Of a stretch of 64,000 nt of DNA, positions 53,454 through 61,742 are shown in pieces (the stretch's first letter is position 1; the number at the start of each line of letters is the position of its first letter). A program made the translations under genes and the position numbers. The notes beneath the pieces are model-generated. The model made no database searches. It saw only the letters and a list, made by a program, of their open reading frames with translations, and was not told where the DNA came from. The stretch is from contig NZ_LR134289.1 of assembly GCF_900636535.1 (NCBI RefSeq), forward strand, positions 5,047,501 to 5,111,500. Reading direction: 5' to 3'. This DNA comes from Chryseobacterium gleum (GTDB taxonomy: Bacteria; Bacteroidota; Bacteroidia; Flavobacteriales; Weeksellaceae).

Positions 53454-53494
53454 AGTAAATCTCACAAATCAAACAAGAAATTACACAACAATAC
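53454..53494. promoter_or_regulatory. Copper-block regulatory motif, copy 2 (before the copZ-like gene)
   Basis: It matches the motif at 50950-50990 over 41 bases and lies just after the copA stop and 55 bases before the ATG at 53550. The repeat before two copper genes supports control by the HMA-AraC protein. Confidence 0.65.
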
Positions 53495-53549
53495 TGAACT
53501 GAATAGTACGGAAATTTGCATTATCAGATAACTCTAAAATTTATTAACA

Positions 53550-53771
53550 ATGGAAAATAAACAATTTCAATTCAAGACGAACATCAATTGCGGAGGTTGT
53601 ATCGCATCTGTAAAACCGCACTTGGACAAGGCAGAGGGTATCTGCCATTGGGAAGTGGACACTGCCAACAAGGACAAGGTACTTACAGTGAAGTCCGAGG
53701 GCATTACCGAGCAGGAAGTAATATCGACCGTGCAAAAGGCAGGCTTCAAAATTGAACCTTTGGACGCCTAA
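53550..53771 (+). CDS. CopZ-like heavy-metal-binding protein
   Basis: The 73-residue protein is a single HMA domain with NINCGGC as the metal-binding site and the usual beta-alpha-beta-beta-alpha-beta pattern ending in VISTVQKAGFKIEPL. It probably carries Cu(I) to CopA in the cytoplasm; no signal peptide is seen. The CGGC sequence differs from the more common CxxC of CopZ. It follows copA by 99 bases and has its own shared regulatory motif, then a terminator. Confidence 0.85.
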   Translation: MENKQFQFKTNINCGGCIASVKPHLDKAEGICHWEVDTANKDKVLTVKSEGITEQEVISTVQKAGFKIEPLDA

Positions 53772-53786
53772 GCCAACAACTTTTTG

Positions 53787-53846
53787 AAATGCCCTTTTTC
53801 CGACCGAATTTTCTATGAGGTTGGGTTGCTGAAAAAGGGCATTTTA
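53787..53846 (+). terminator. Hairpin terminator after the copZ-like gene
   Basis: AAATGCCCTTTTTC (53787-53800) and GAAAAAGGGCATTT (53831-53844) are perfect 14-bp inverted repeats with a 30-base loop, ending in a short T run. It lies 15 bases after the stop codon. The large loop is unusual but the stem is very stable, and the symmetric sequence may work in both directions. Confidence 0.7.
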
Positions 53847-53946
53847 TCAATTCTGAAAAAAGGCGATAGGTTATTGCGTATATGGCATTTTTTTGTCCAT
53901 ATAGCAAAAAAAAACGTAAAACGATATAAAAAACCAATCTAATTTG

Positions 53947-53954
53947 TAACTTTG
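53947..53954 (+). promoter_or_regulatory. -7 box TAACTTTG, 5 bases before the TTG start at 53960
   Basis: This is an exact TAnnTTTG match. It ends 5 bases before the predicted TTG start codon of the Cys-rich protein, which would again make the mRNA nearly leaderless. No TTTG at the normal -33 distance is visible. Confidence 0.5.
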
Positions 53955-53959
53955 TTGCG

Positions 53960-54346
53960 TTGAAAAATTATAGAATACATATAGGCATTTTGACATTGTT
54001 CTGTTTGGTTTTCTTTATGATGCCAAGTCAGAGCTATGCCTGTTCCAAAAATTCAACAAAGACCGAGCAGTCTTCCTGCTCAAAGGAGAAATCCAAAAAA
54101 TCAGAACATAAAAAAGGTTGCAAGGGCAAATCCTGTAAAAAATGCAAAAGTGACAAATGCGGGGGCGGCTGTTCACACAACTCTTGCAGGTGCGGTGCTT
54201 CAACCACTTCCCTAAATGTCCCAACCATAATCGAATTAAAGGCAAAAAATCACTTAGCAGCAGCTAAAAAGCAAAAATTCGGTTTCAAAGAAGCCTACTA
54301 TTCTTCGGGCTTTTTCTCCATTTGGCTACCGCCTAAAATAAGCTAA
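53960..54346 (+). CDS. Cysteine/lysine-rich secreted protein, DUF6660-like
   Basis: The frame starts with TTG at 53960, which places a normal signal peptide (MKNYRIHIGILTLFCLVFFM) at the N-terminus; a later ATG would remove it. The 128-residue product has a very Cys- and Lys-rich middle (CKGKSCKKCKSDKCGGGC, then CRCGAS). Its ending SIWLPPKIS resembles that of the protein at 40917. It probably binds copper or another soft metal in the periplasm. It is isolated by a terminator before it and a hairpin after it. Confidence 0.75.
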   Translation: MKNYRIHIGILTLFCLVFFMMPSQSYACSKNSTKTEQSSCSKEKSKKSEHKKGCKGKSCKKCKSDKCGGGCSHNSCRCGASTTSLNVPTIIELKAKNHLAAAKKQKFGFKEAYYSSGFFSIWLPPKIS

Positions 54347-54348
54347 AA

Positions 54349-54368
54349 CTATGGCCTGATAGCCATAG
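54349..54368. repeat. Hairpin after the Cys-rich gene
   Basis: CTATGGC (54349-54355) and GCCATAG (54362-54368) form a perfect 7-bp stem with a 6-base loop directly after the stop codon at 54346. No T run follows, so it is a weak terminator or an mRNA stabiliser. Confidence 0.45.
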
Positions 54369-54439
54369 GTGTGTCCTGTCAGAAGCTGTTCCGGCTTTTG
54401 CAAATCCCCTATTTGTATCATTTACTTAAAATTTAAAAC

Positions 54440-54468
54440 AGAAACGGGTTTATCTATCCCCCGTTTCT
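54440..54468. repeat. Hairpin before the HMA-DUF3347 gene
   Basis: AGAAACGGG (54440-54448) and CCCGTTTCT (54460-54468) form a perfect 9-bp stem with an 11-base loop, 15 bases before the ATG at 54484. It would sit in the mRNA leader and could limit translation, or it could end the preceding transcript inefficiently. Confidence 0.5.
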
Positions 54469-54483
54469 CAAAATGTAATTATT

Positions 54484-55359
54484 ATGAAATCATTATCAAA
54501 AATAGTGATGGTAATCGCCGTGTTACTATCATCAATAAACGGCTTCGCACAAATCAAGAATGCGAAAACAGAAACCGTAAAGATTTACGGCAATTGTGGT
54601 ATGTGCAAAACCACCATCGAAAAAGCAGGTAACGTAAAAAAGGTAGCCAGCGTGGACTGGAACAAAGATACCAAGATGGCTACGCTCACCTATGACGGCG
54701 ACAAAACAAATCAGGATGAAATCCTGAAACGTATTGCTTTGGCTGGTTATGACAGTGAGAAGTTCCGTGCGCCGGATGACGTATATGCTAAACTGGCTGG
54801 TTGCTGCCAGTATGATAGACCCGTGAAGACGGTTGCCAAAAACAAGGAGGCGGGAATGGACATGAATGCCGGACATGGCAATCACGACCATAGTCAAATG
54901 GCAGCTAACAAAGATGCAGCCCAAAACCAATCACAGCTAAAGGCTGTATTTGACAACTACTTTTCAGTGAAAGATGCTTTGATAAAAACCGATGCGGCGA
55001 CCGCATCTGCCAAAGCCGCTGAATTGGCTGCATCCCTTAAAGCAGTCGATATGAATAAGCTATCGGCAGAGGAACATACGGCTTGGATGAAAGTGATGCA
55101 GGACTTGACGGCCAATGCGGAAAGCATTTCAAAATCAAAAGATGTTGCAAAACAAAGAAGTGCTTTTGCGGCACTTTCGGGAAGCATCTACACACTGGCC
55201 AAAGTGTCTAAACAGGATACTCCCGTTTATTACCAGCACTGCCCTATGTACAATGGAGGTAAGGGAGCCAATTGGCTAAGTAAAGAGAATGCTGTTAAAA
55301 ACCCATATTACGGCTCACAGATGCTTACCTGCGGCAGTACGGTCGAAACCATTAAATAA
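54484..55359 (+). CDS. Secreted HMA-DUF3347 copper-binding protein
   Basis: The 291-residue protein has a signal peptide (MKSLSKIVMVIAVLLSSINGFAQ). An HMA domain follows (about 28-95; GNCGMCKTT). A His/Met-rich linker (MDMNAGHGNHDHSQM) precedes a DUF3347 domain (about 150-291) ending in YYQHCPMYNGGKGANWLS, then KNPYYGSQMLTCGS. The Met, His and Cys positions suggest periplasmic copper binding. A related DUF3347 lipoprotein is encoded at 57825. It is followed within 14 bases by a PRPP-synthetase-like gene. Confidence 0.85.
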   Translation: MKSLSKIVMVIAVLLSSINGFAQIKNAKTETVKIYGNCGMCKTTIEKAGNVKKVASVDWNKDTKMATLTYDGDKTNQDEILKRIALAGYDSEKFRAPDDVYAKLAGCCQYDRPVKTVAKNKEAGMDMNAGHGNHDHSQMAANKDAAQNQSQLKAVFDNYFSVKDALIKTDAATASAKAAELAASLKAVDMNKLSAEEHTAWMKVMQDLTANAESISKSKDVAKQRSAFAALSGSIYTLAKVSKQDTPVYYQHCPMYNGGKGANWLSKENAVKNPYYGSQMLTCGSTVETIK

Positions 55360-55373
55360 CAGGTCTGAAAGCT

Positions 55374-55679
55374 ATGGTACAGTACAATGACATGGTGCAG
55401 GCGCTTAAAGACCTAAGACAGCGTGGATACAGTATGGACTTTAGTCTGTTGCCGGACTGCCTGTACTGTGCGTCAAGGAGCCTGAAACTAAAACCGGAGG
55501 ATTTTACGGTTACGGAAACCCATAGGTTTGAAAGCCTCGACAGCAGTCCTGATAACAATGCCGTGATTTATGCCATATCGTCCAATGATGGTAAGAATAA
55601 AGGCGTACTTGTGGATGCCTATGGTGCTTATGCCGAAGAAATGACCCATGAGATGGCAAAAAAATTAAGTGCAACATAA
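55374..55679 (+). CDS. Small protein of the so-called PRPP-synthetase-like family (copy 2)
   Basis: The 101-residue protein shares with the product at 40107 the segments LRQRGYSMDFSLL and AVIYAISSNDGKNKGVLVDA, plus GAY. This copy also has a central CLYCAS pair of cysteines. No PRPP-binding loop is present, so the usual label is misleading. It lies between the HMA-DUF3347 gene and copB, 18 bases before the latter. The function is unknown but linked to metal operons in both copies. Confidence 0.8.
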   Translation: MVQYNDMVQALKDLRQRGYSMDFSLLPDCLYCASRSLKLKPEDFTVTETHRFESLDSSPDNNAVIYAISSNDGKNKGVLVDAYGAYAEEMTHEMAKKLSAT

Positions 55680-55697
55680 CTTTTAAAACCCCTTATT

Positions 55698-57818
55698 ATG
55701 AAAAAATACACGTGTCCCATGCACCCGCAGGTGCTAAAAGACGAACCAGGCAAATGCCCGCTTTGTGGCATGGCACTGGTTCCCGTTGGCGGTAGCTCAG
55801 TTTCTCATGTACAAAAATCAGGACATGGGCATTCCGGGCATTCTCAACATGGCCATGCTGACGAAAACTTTAATAAACATGAGGGACATCATACAGGTGA
55901 TTTCCTCACTCGTTTTTGGATAAGCCTTGTCATTACAATCCCTATACTGCTCCTGTCGCACATGATACAGCAATGGTTAGGTTTCTCGCTTGCTTTCAAT
56001 GGCGATAAATATGTGTTGCTGGCATTGGGTACGGTGATTTATTGCTATGGAGGCTTACCATTCCTAAAGGGAATGATTGGCGAGGTGAAAGCCAAAGCCA
56101 TAGGGATGATGACACTTGTTGCTATCGCCATATCCGTAGCCTATGTCTATTCCGTAGCCGTTGTATTTGGCTTGCAGGGTATGGATTTCTTTTGGGAACT
56201 GGCAACCCTAATTGACATCATGCTGTTAGGGCATTGGCTGGAAATGCGTTCCCAAATGGCTGCTTCACGGGCATTACAGTCATTGGTAGCGTTACTGCCC
56301 AACGATGTTACCGTGGAACGAGGCGGAGAAGCTGTAAAGATAAAGCTAGAAGACCTGCAAAGCGGTGAAACGGCTATCATAAAACCGGGTGAAAAAATTC
56401 CAGCCGACGGATTGGTTCTGGATGGGCTTTCATATATCAACGAGAGTATGCTTACCGGAGAAAGTGTTCCCGTAAAAAAGGAAAAGGACGGAAAGGTCAT
56501 CGCAGGCTCTATCAATGGTGATGGTGCGCTGAAAGTTAAGGTAACAGCCGTTGGAAAAGACAGCTACCTGAACAGGGTTATCAATCTTGTGCAGGAGGCA
56601 CAAGCTACTAAGTCCAATACGCAAAACCTTGCGGACAAAGTTGCCAAATGGCTCACCTTTATCGCCATTGCCGTGGGCATAGGCACATTTGCCTATTGGT
56701 ATGCAAGCAGTGGAGATATTGCCTTTGCGCTTGAAAGAATGGTGACGGTAATGGTAACGGCCTGCCCGCACGCATTGGGCGTGGCTATCCCGTTGGTAGT
56801 CGCCATTTCCACAACGCTTTCGGCGACCAATGGCCTGCTCATCCGCAACCGTACGGCATTTGAAACCACCCGAAAACTTTCCACTGTCATTTTTGATAAG
56901 ACCGGAACGCTCACCAAAGGTTCCCATGCGGTAGAAAAGGTTATTCCCTTAACGGATGAATATAATGCCGATGAGGTTATCCAGTATGCTGCCGCAGTAC
57001 AGCAAAATTCGGAACACCATATCGCCAAAGGCATTATGGCTACATTGAAAGAAAAGAGCCTTGCCTTATGGAAGTCTGAAAACTTCAGCTATATGCAGGG
57101 CATAGGTGTTAAAGGTGTTGTGAACGGGAAAAATGTCGTAGCTGGCGGCCCGAATTATTTCACCGAAAACCACCTTTCCCTGCCGGAAATTCCAAACGAA
57201 ATCAATCAAGAGGCCGAAACGGTCAACTTTGTCCTCATTGATGACCGGGTAATCGGCATCATTACTTTGGCAGACAGCATCCGTGAGGGTTCGGCACAGG
57301 CGATTGAGGAACTCAAAAAAATGGGCATCAAGTCCTTTCTGCTCACCGGGGACAACGACAGGATTGCTGCTGCCGTAGCCGGAAAATTGGGTATGGACGG
57401 GTATTTGGCTAATGTGCTTCCGCACAACAAGCAGGAGAAAGTAAAGGAGTTTCAGGCAAAAGGCGAAATCGTAGCAATGACTGGTGATGGTGTAAATGAT
57501 GCACCTGCACTGGCACAGGCAGATGTGGGCATTGCCGTGGGTTCCGGTACGGACGTGGCTGCCGAAACAGCGGATATCATATTGGTAGACAGCGACCCGA
57601 GGGATGTGGTCAAACTGATTGACTTCGGCAAACTTACCTACAAAAAGATGGTACAGAACCTGATATGGGCGGTTGGCTACAACGTAGTGGCAATACCGCT
57701 TGCGGCGGGCGTACTCTATCCGAATTTTATTCTAAGTCCCGCTATGGGTGCTGTGCTGATGAGTGTAAGCACCATTGTAGTGGCTATTAACGCAAGTTTA
57801 TTAAAAATCAAAAAATAA
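55698..57818 (+). CDS. copB: CopB-type copper/silver P-type ATPase
   Basis: The 706-residue protein begins with a heavy-metal-binding domain (YTCPMHPQVLKDEPGKCPLC) and a His-rich stretch (HGHSGHSQHGHADENFNKHE). The membrane motif is CPH (356-358) instead of CPC, the signature of P1B-3 pumps. DKTGTLTKG (D400), SEHHIAKG and GDGVNDAP follow. CopB-type pumps move Cu or Ag ions outward in several bacteria. It follows the small gene by 18 bases and precedes the DUF3347 lipoprotein by 6. Confidence 0.9.
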   Translation: MKKYTCPMHPQVLKDEPGKCPLCGMALVPVGGSSVSHVQKSGHGHSGHSQHGHADENFNKHEGHHTGDFLTRFWISLVITIPILLLSHMIQQWLGFSLAFNGDKYVLLALGTVIYCYGGLPFLKGMIGEVKAKAIGMMTLVAIAISVAYVYSVAVVFGLQGMDFFWELATLIDIMLLGHWLEMRSQMAASRALQSLVALLPNDVTVERGGEAVKIKLEDLQSGETAIIKPGEKIPADGLVLDGLSYINESMLTGESVPVKKEKDGKVIAGSINGDGALKVKVTAVGKDSYLNRVINLVQEAQATKSNTQNLADKVAKWLTFIAIAVGIGTFAYWYASSGDIAFALERMVTVMVTACPHALGVAIPLVVAISTTLSATNGLLIRNRTAFETTRKLSTVIFDKTGTLTKGSHAVEKVIPLTDEYNADEVIQYAAAVQQNSEHHIAKGIMATLKEKSLALWKSENFSYMQGIGVKGVVNGKNVVAGGPNYFTENHLSLPEIPNEINQEAETVNFVLIDDRVIGIITLADSIREGSAQAIEELKKMGIKSFLLTGDNDRIAAAVAGKLGMDGYLANVLPHNKQEKVKEFQAKGEIVAMTGDGVNDAPALAQADVGIAVGSGTDVAAETADIILVDSDPRDVVKLIDFGKLTYKKMVQNLIWAVGYNVVAIPLAAGVLYPNFILSPAMGAVLMSVSTIVVAINASLLKIKK

Positions 57819-57824
57819 ATAAAA

Positions 57825-58475
57825 ATGAAAAATCTAACATTATCAATCATTGCTGTTATCATGGCATTTGTAACAGTATCATGCAATCAGGCATCCAACA
57901 AAAACGAGCAGTCTTCAAATGATACTGCTGTTGTATCACAAGAACAGCCAGCTTCCCAACCAAAAGAGGATGATACGGTAGCTGCGCCCGCTGTGAGCGA
58001 AACACCGAGCGGTCAGGAAGCAAAAGGAAAAGAAGAAGCAAAAAACTTTTCTATTGCGCCCATAGTTACCGATTATCTGTCCTTAAAGAACGCCCTTGTT
58101 TCGGACGATGACAAAGCCGCCGCCAGTTCAGGGAAAAAGCTGTTAGCTACCCTGAATAAAGTGGACATGAAAGCCGTTCCTGCCGATAAGCACAAAAAGT
58201 ACATGGACATAGCGGACGATGCTAAAGAACAAGCAGAACATATCGGGGAAAATGTCGGCAACATCCACCACCAGCGGGAACATTTGGCCTCGCTTGGCGA
58301 AGATTTGAAAGACCTGATTGATTTGTTCGGTACATCGCAAACATTGTATCAGGACCATTGTCCGATGTTCAATGACGGTAAGGGTGCTGTTTGGTTCAGC
58401 GAAAACAAGGAAATCAAAAACCCTTACTACGGTTCAAAAATGATTAGCTGTGGTTCTGTAAAAAAGCAGTATTAA
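57825..58475 (+). CDS. DUF3347 copper-associated lipoprotein
   Basis: The 216-residue protein has a lipobox (TVSCNQ), a Ser/Glu/Pro-rich linker and a DUF3347 domain (about 80-216). The ending YQDHCPMFNDGKGAVWFS, then KNPYYGSKMISCGS, strongly resembles the C-terminus of the protein at 54484. The paired HCPM and SCGS motifs suggest a copper site. It lies between copB and the split cusA, 6 bases after copB and 15 before cusA, so all are likely in one operon. Confidence 0.85.
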   Translation: MKNLTLSIIAVIMAFVTVSCNQASNKNEQSSNDTAVVSQEQPASQPKEDDTVAAPAVSETPSGQEAKGKEEAKNFSIAPIVTDYLSLKNALVSDDDKAAASSGKKLLATLNKVDMKAVPADKHKKYMDIADDAKEQAEHIGENVGNIHHQREHLASLGEDLKDLIDLFGTSQTLYQDHCPMFNDGKGAVWFSENKEIKNPYYGSKMISCGSVKKQY

Positions 58476-58490
58476 AATGAAAAATAAATC

Positions 58491-59783
58491 ATGGTACAAA
58501 AAATAATAGAACTGTCCTTGAAAAACAGGTATATCGTGCTGCTTATAGCAGCCGGTTTACTTGTTTGGGGCATTTCAGCAGTTAAGAAAAATCCGATAGA
58601 TGCAATTCCTGACCTAAGTGAAAACCAAGTAATAGTTTTCACTGAATGGATGGGACGCAGTCCACAGACTATCGAAGACCAAGTAACCTACCCTTTAGTA
58701 AGCAACTTACAGGGAATACCCAAAGTAAAGAACGTAAGAGGCACATCAATGTTCGGAATGAGTTTCGTGTATATCATCTTCGATGACGATGTTGATGTTT
58801 ATTGGGCTCGTACACGAGTCATGGAAAGACTTAATTATGCTCAAAGGCTATTGCCACAGGAGGTTGTACCAACGCTTGGTCCTGATGGGACAGGCGTTGG
58901 TCATATATACTGGTATCATTTGGATGCACCGCAGATGGAACTTGGAGAGCAGCGCGCATTGCAGGATTGGTATATCAAGTTAGCACTGCAAACTGTACCA
59001 GGTGTTGCAGAAGTAGCCTCCTTTGGAGGATATGAAAAACAATATCAGTTAGTCGTTGACCCCGTAAAGCTCCAGTATTACAATATCTCCCTTATGGATG
59101 TAATGAATAAAGTAAAAGCAAACAACAATGATGTTGGTGGTCGCAAATTTGAAATGGCAGATATGGCTTACATTATACGAGGTTTGGGGTATATAAAGAA
59201 TACTGCTGATATTGAAAAAATTGCAGTAGGCAACTATAATGGCATTCCGGTAAGAGTAAAAGACATCGGAAGCGTACAAATGGGCGGAGATTTGCGGCTG
59301 GGTATATTTGACCAAAATGGAGAAGGAGAAGTTGTGGGAGGAATTGTAGTAATGCGCTATGGCGAAAATGCAGACCAAGTGATAAAAGCCGTTAAAGAAA
59401 AAATCAAAGATGTTGAAAAAGGTTTACCGGCTGGCGTAACATTAAAAACTTCTTATGACAGAAGTACATTAATCGAAGCAGCTATCGAAAATATCAAACA
59501 TAAGCTCGCAGAGGAAATTATTGCAGTCGCCTTTATTGTAATTCTTTTCCTGTTCCACTGGCGGAGTGCATTAAGTATCATTATTCAAATTCCAGTTACC
59601 GTTGCCATCAGTTTTATCATATTGAACGCTTTTGGGTTATCATCCAATATTATGTCCCTTACCGGAATTGCGCTGGCAATCGGGGTAATTGTAGATAACG
59701 GAATTATAATGTCAGAGAACTCTTATAGAAATCTTTCCGTTTGGCAAAATGAGCGTAAACAAAAAACATCCGACCCATCATGA
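58491..59783 (+). CDS. CusA-like RND pump, N-terminal half (split gene)
   Basis: The 430-residue product matches the first part of a heavy-metal RND pump. It contains NPIDAIPDLSENQVIVFTEW, then GRSPQTIEDQVTYPL, then the periplasmic porter region and TM2-TM4 with GVIVDNGIIMSEN. It stops in the cytoplasmic loop at QKTSDPS. The rest lies in the -1 frame, beginning at 59780 with an ATGA overlap. The protein alone could not form a pump. Either both halves assemble, or the gene is frameshifted in or near an A-run (59761-59766). Confidence 0.8.
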   Translation: MVQKIIELSLKNRYIVLLIAAGLLVWGISAVKKNPIDAIPDLSENQVIVFTEWMGRSPQTIEDQVTYPLVSNLQGIPKVKNVRGTSMFGMSFVYIIFDDDVDVYWARTRVMERLNYAQRLLPQEVVPTLGPDGTGVGHIYWYHLDAPQMELGEQRALQDWYIKLALQTVPGVAEVASFGGYEKQYQLVVDPVKLQYYNISLMDVMNKVKANNNDVGGRKFEMADMAYIIRGLGYIKNTADIEKIAVGNYNGIPVRVKDIGSVQMGGDLRLGIFDQNGEGEVVGGIVVMRYGENADQVIKAVKEKIKDVEKGLPAGVTLKTSYDRSTLIEAAIENIKHKLAEEIIAVAFIVILFLFHWRSALSIIIQIPVTVAISFIILNAFGLSSNIMSLTGIALAIGVIVDNGIIMSENSYRNLSVWQNERKQKTSDPS

Positions 59784-61726
59784 AAATAAAATGGTTTAAA
59801 AAGAAAGCCAATAAAAATGTTGGCTACGAAAAAATTCCAGAGGAAGTACGACTTAGTATCATTGAGAAATCATGCAAGCAGGTTTCAAGAGGCGTATTTT
59901 TTTCAACGATTATCATTGTAACTTCATTTTTACCTGTATTCCTACTCACAGGGCAGGAAGGCAAACTTTTCCATCCGCTTGCTTATACCAAAACGTTTAT
60001 ATTGGTCGTGGATGCTTTATTGGTACTTACGCTTGCGCCGGTGCTGATTTCTTTCTTTATGAAAGGCAAGTTTAAAAGTGAGCATTCAAACCCAATAAAC
60101 CGGGGCTTGGAAAAGCTGTATGAGCCTGTTATAAAATGGTGTGTAAAATGGCGAAAAACCGTATTGGGTATCAACATCGCTGCACTTATTATAAGTATTC
60201 CAATGATATTAAATCTTGGGAGGGAATTTATGCCACCACTCGATGAGGGTTCATTGTTATTTATGCCCGTTACATTACCCGATGTTTCTAATTCAGAAGC
60301 CAAACGAATATTGCAGGTTCAGGATAAGATTATTAAATCTGTACCGGAAGTAGCGCACGTTTTAGGTAAAGCTGGCAGGGCGAATACTGCTACAGATAAT
60401 TCTCCAATCAGTATGATTGAAACTATCATTTTGTTAAAACCACAAAATGAATGGCGGGACGGAATAAAAAAGAATGACATCATTAATGAACTAAATGCGA
60501 AACTTCAAATGCCCGGAGTAACAAATGGTTGGACAATGCCCATTATAAACCGCATCAATATGTTATCAACCGGCATCCGTACCGATGTCGGCATAAAAGT
60601 TTATGGTCAAAATCTCGATAGCATCTATTCATTATCGCAAAAAATTAAAACGGAGCTTGATGGCGTGGCAGGTATTAAAGATATGTATGTAGAACCAATA
60701 ACGGGAGGTAAATATGTTGATATTGTTATAAACCGAGATGAAATTGCCCGATACAATATAAGCATAGACGATGTAAACAATTTGGTTGAAAGCGCGTTGG
60801 GCGGTATGAAATTGACCACTACCATTGAGGGAAGGCAGCGCTTCTCTGTAAATGCCCGTTACGGACAGGATTTCAGAAATAATATTGAAGCACTTAAACG
60901 CCTGCCCGTTCAAACAATGGATTTTGGCTCTATTCCATTAGGAAGTGTTGCAGAAGTTAAGCTATCAGAGGGGGCTCCAATGATTAACTCTGAAAATGCA
61001 ATGTTAAGAGGTACAGTTCTGTTCAACGTTAGGGAAAGAGACCTTGGCAGCACAGTAGAAGAAGCTAAAGCCAAGCTGAATAATATGATGCTTAAAATGC
61101 CTCAGGGATATTTTTTAGAGTGGAGTGGACAATATGAAAACCTTATAAGGGGCGAACAAACACTGAAATGGATTATGCCCATTGTATTAGTTATCATATT
61201 TCTGTCTATGTATTTTGCTTTTCATTCTATGAGAGAGGCTTTCTTCAATCTCATCAGTATTCCATTCGCTCTGATTGGAGGAGTATTTATGATTAGTCTA
61301 TGGGGTGTAAACCTTTCTGTAGCTGTAGCTGTTGGATTTATTGCCCTGTTTGGCCTTGCTGTCGAAACAGGAATTGTTATGGTCATCTACCTCAATGATG
61401 CCATGCAACAATTGGTGCTATTAAAAGGAAATAGTCGTGAAACCATTACAAACGAAGACCTTAGAGAATACGTAATACACGGTGCGGCAAAACGCTTACG
61501 TCCAAAAATAATGACCGTGTGTGTAACCCTGTTCGGGCTGGTTCCCATATTATGGAGTACCGGCGTAGGCAGTGATATGATGAAACCAATCGTATTGCCG
61601 ATGGTTGGAGGCGTATTTACTTCAGCAATCCATATTCTGCTGGTTACACCAATTATCTTCCTGATGCAAAAAGAATATGAGCTGAAAAAATTCGGAAAGA
61701 TTGACGTATTAGATGCAGCACATTAA
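59780..61726 (+). CDS. CusA-like RND pump, C-terminal half (split gene)
   Basis: The 648-residue product continues the same RND pump: IIVTSFLPVFLLTGQEGKLFHPL, then LGREFMPPLDEGSLLFMPVT, then the second porter region and the last membrane block. Its start ATG overlaps the stop of the first half by 4 bases. Together the halves total 1078 residues, about the length of an intact CusA. The first 35 residues (MKIKWFKKKANKNVGYEKIP) are basic and could be part of the normal cytoplasmic loop. The TolC-like gene follows with its start 16 bases after. Confidence 0.8.
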   Translation: MKIKWFKKKANKNVGYEKIPEEVRLSIIEKSCKQVSRGVFFSTIIIVTSFLPVFLLTGQEGKLFHPLAYTKTFILVVDALLVLTLAPVLISFFMKGKFKSEHSNPINRGLEKLYEPVIKWCVKWRKTVLGINIAALIISIPMILNLGREFMPPLDEGSLLFMPVTLPDVSNSEAKRILQVQDKIIKSVPEVAHVLGKAGRANTATDNSPISMIETIILLKPQNEWRDGIKKNDIINELNAKLQMPGVTNGWTMPIINRINMLSTGIRTDVGIKVYGQNLDSIYSLSQKIKTELDGVAGIKDMYVEPITGGKYVDIVINRDEIARYNISIDDVNNLVESALGGMKLTTTIEGRQRFSVNARYGQDFRNNIEALKRLPVQTMDFGSIPLGSVAEVKLSEGAPMINSENAMLRGTVLFNVRERDLGSTVEEAKAKLNNMMLKMPQGYFLEWSGQYENLIRGEQTLKWIMPIVLVIIFLSMYFAFHSMREAFFNLISIPFALIGGVFMISLWGVNLSVAVAVGFIALFGLAVETGIVMVIYLNDAMQQLVLLKGNSRETITNEDLREYVIHGAAKRLRPKIMTVCVTLFGLVPILWSTGVGSDMMKPIVLPMVGGVFTSAIHILLVTPIIFLMQKEYELKKFGKIDVLDAAH

Positions 61727-61742
61727 AATCAAAAAATCAGAA

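Noticed and set aside
52806..53465. 219-codon minus-strand frame opposite copA
   Set aside because: It is the mirror of strongly conserved P-type ATPase motifs; such long antisense frames are common in G+C-richer genes.
59757..59783. Programmed -1 frameshift at AAAAAAC in cusA
   Set aside because: The heptamer is in the wrong phase (caa aaa aca in the zero frame), and no downstream stem-loop was recognised; mutation, sequencing error or two-chain expression is more likely.
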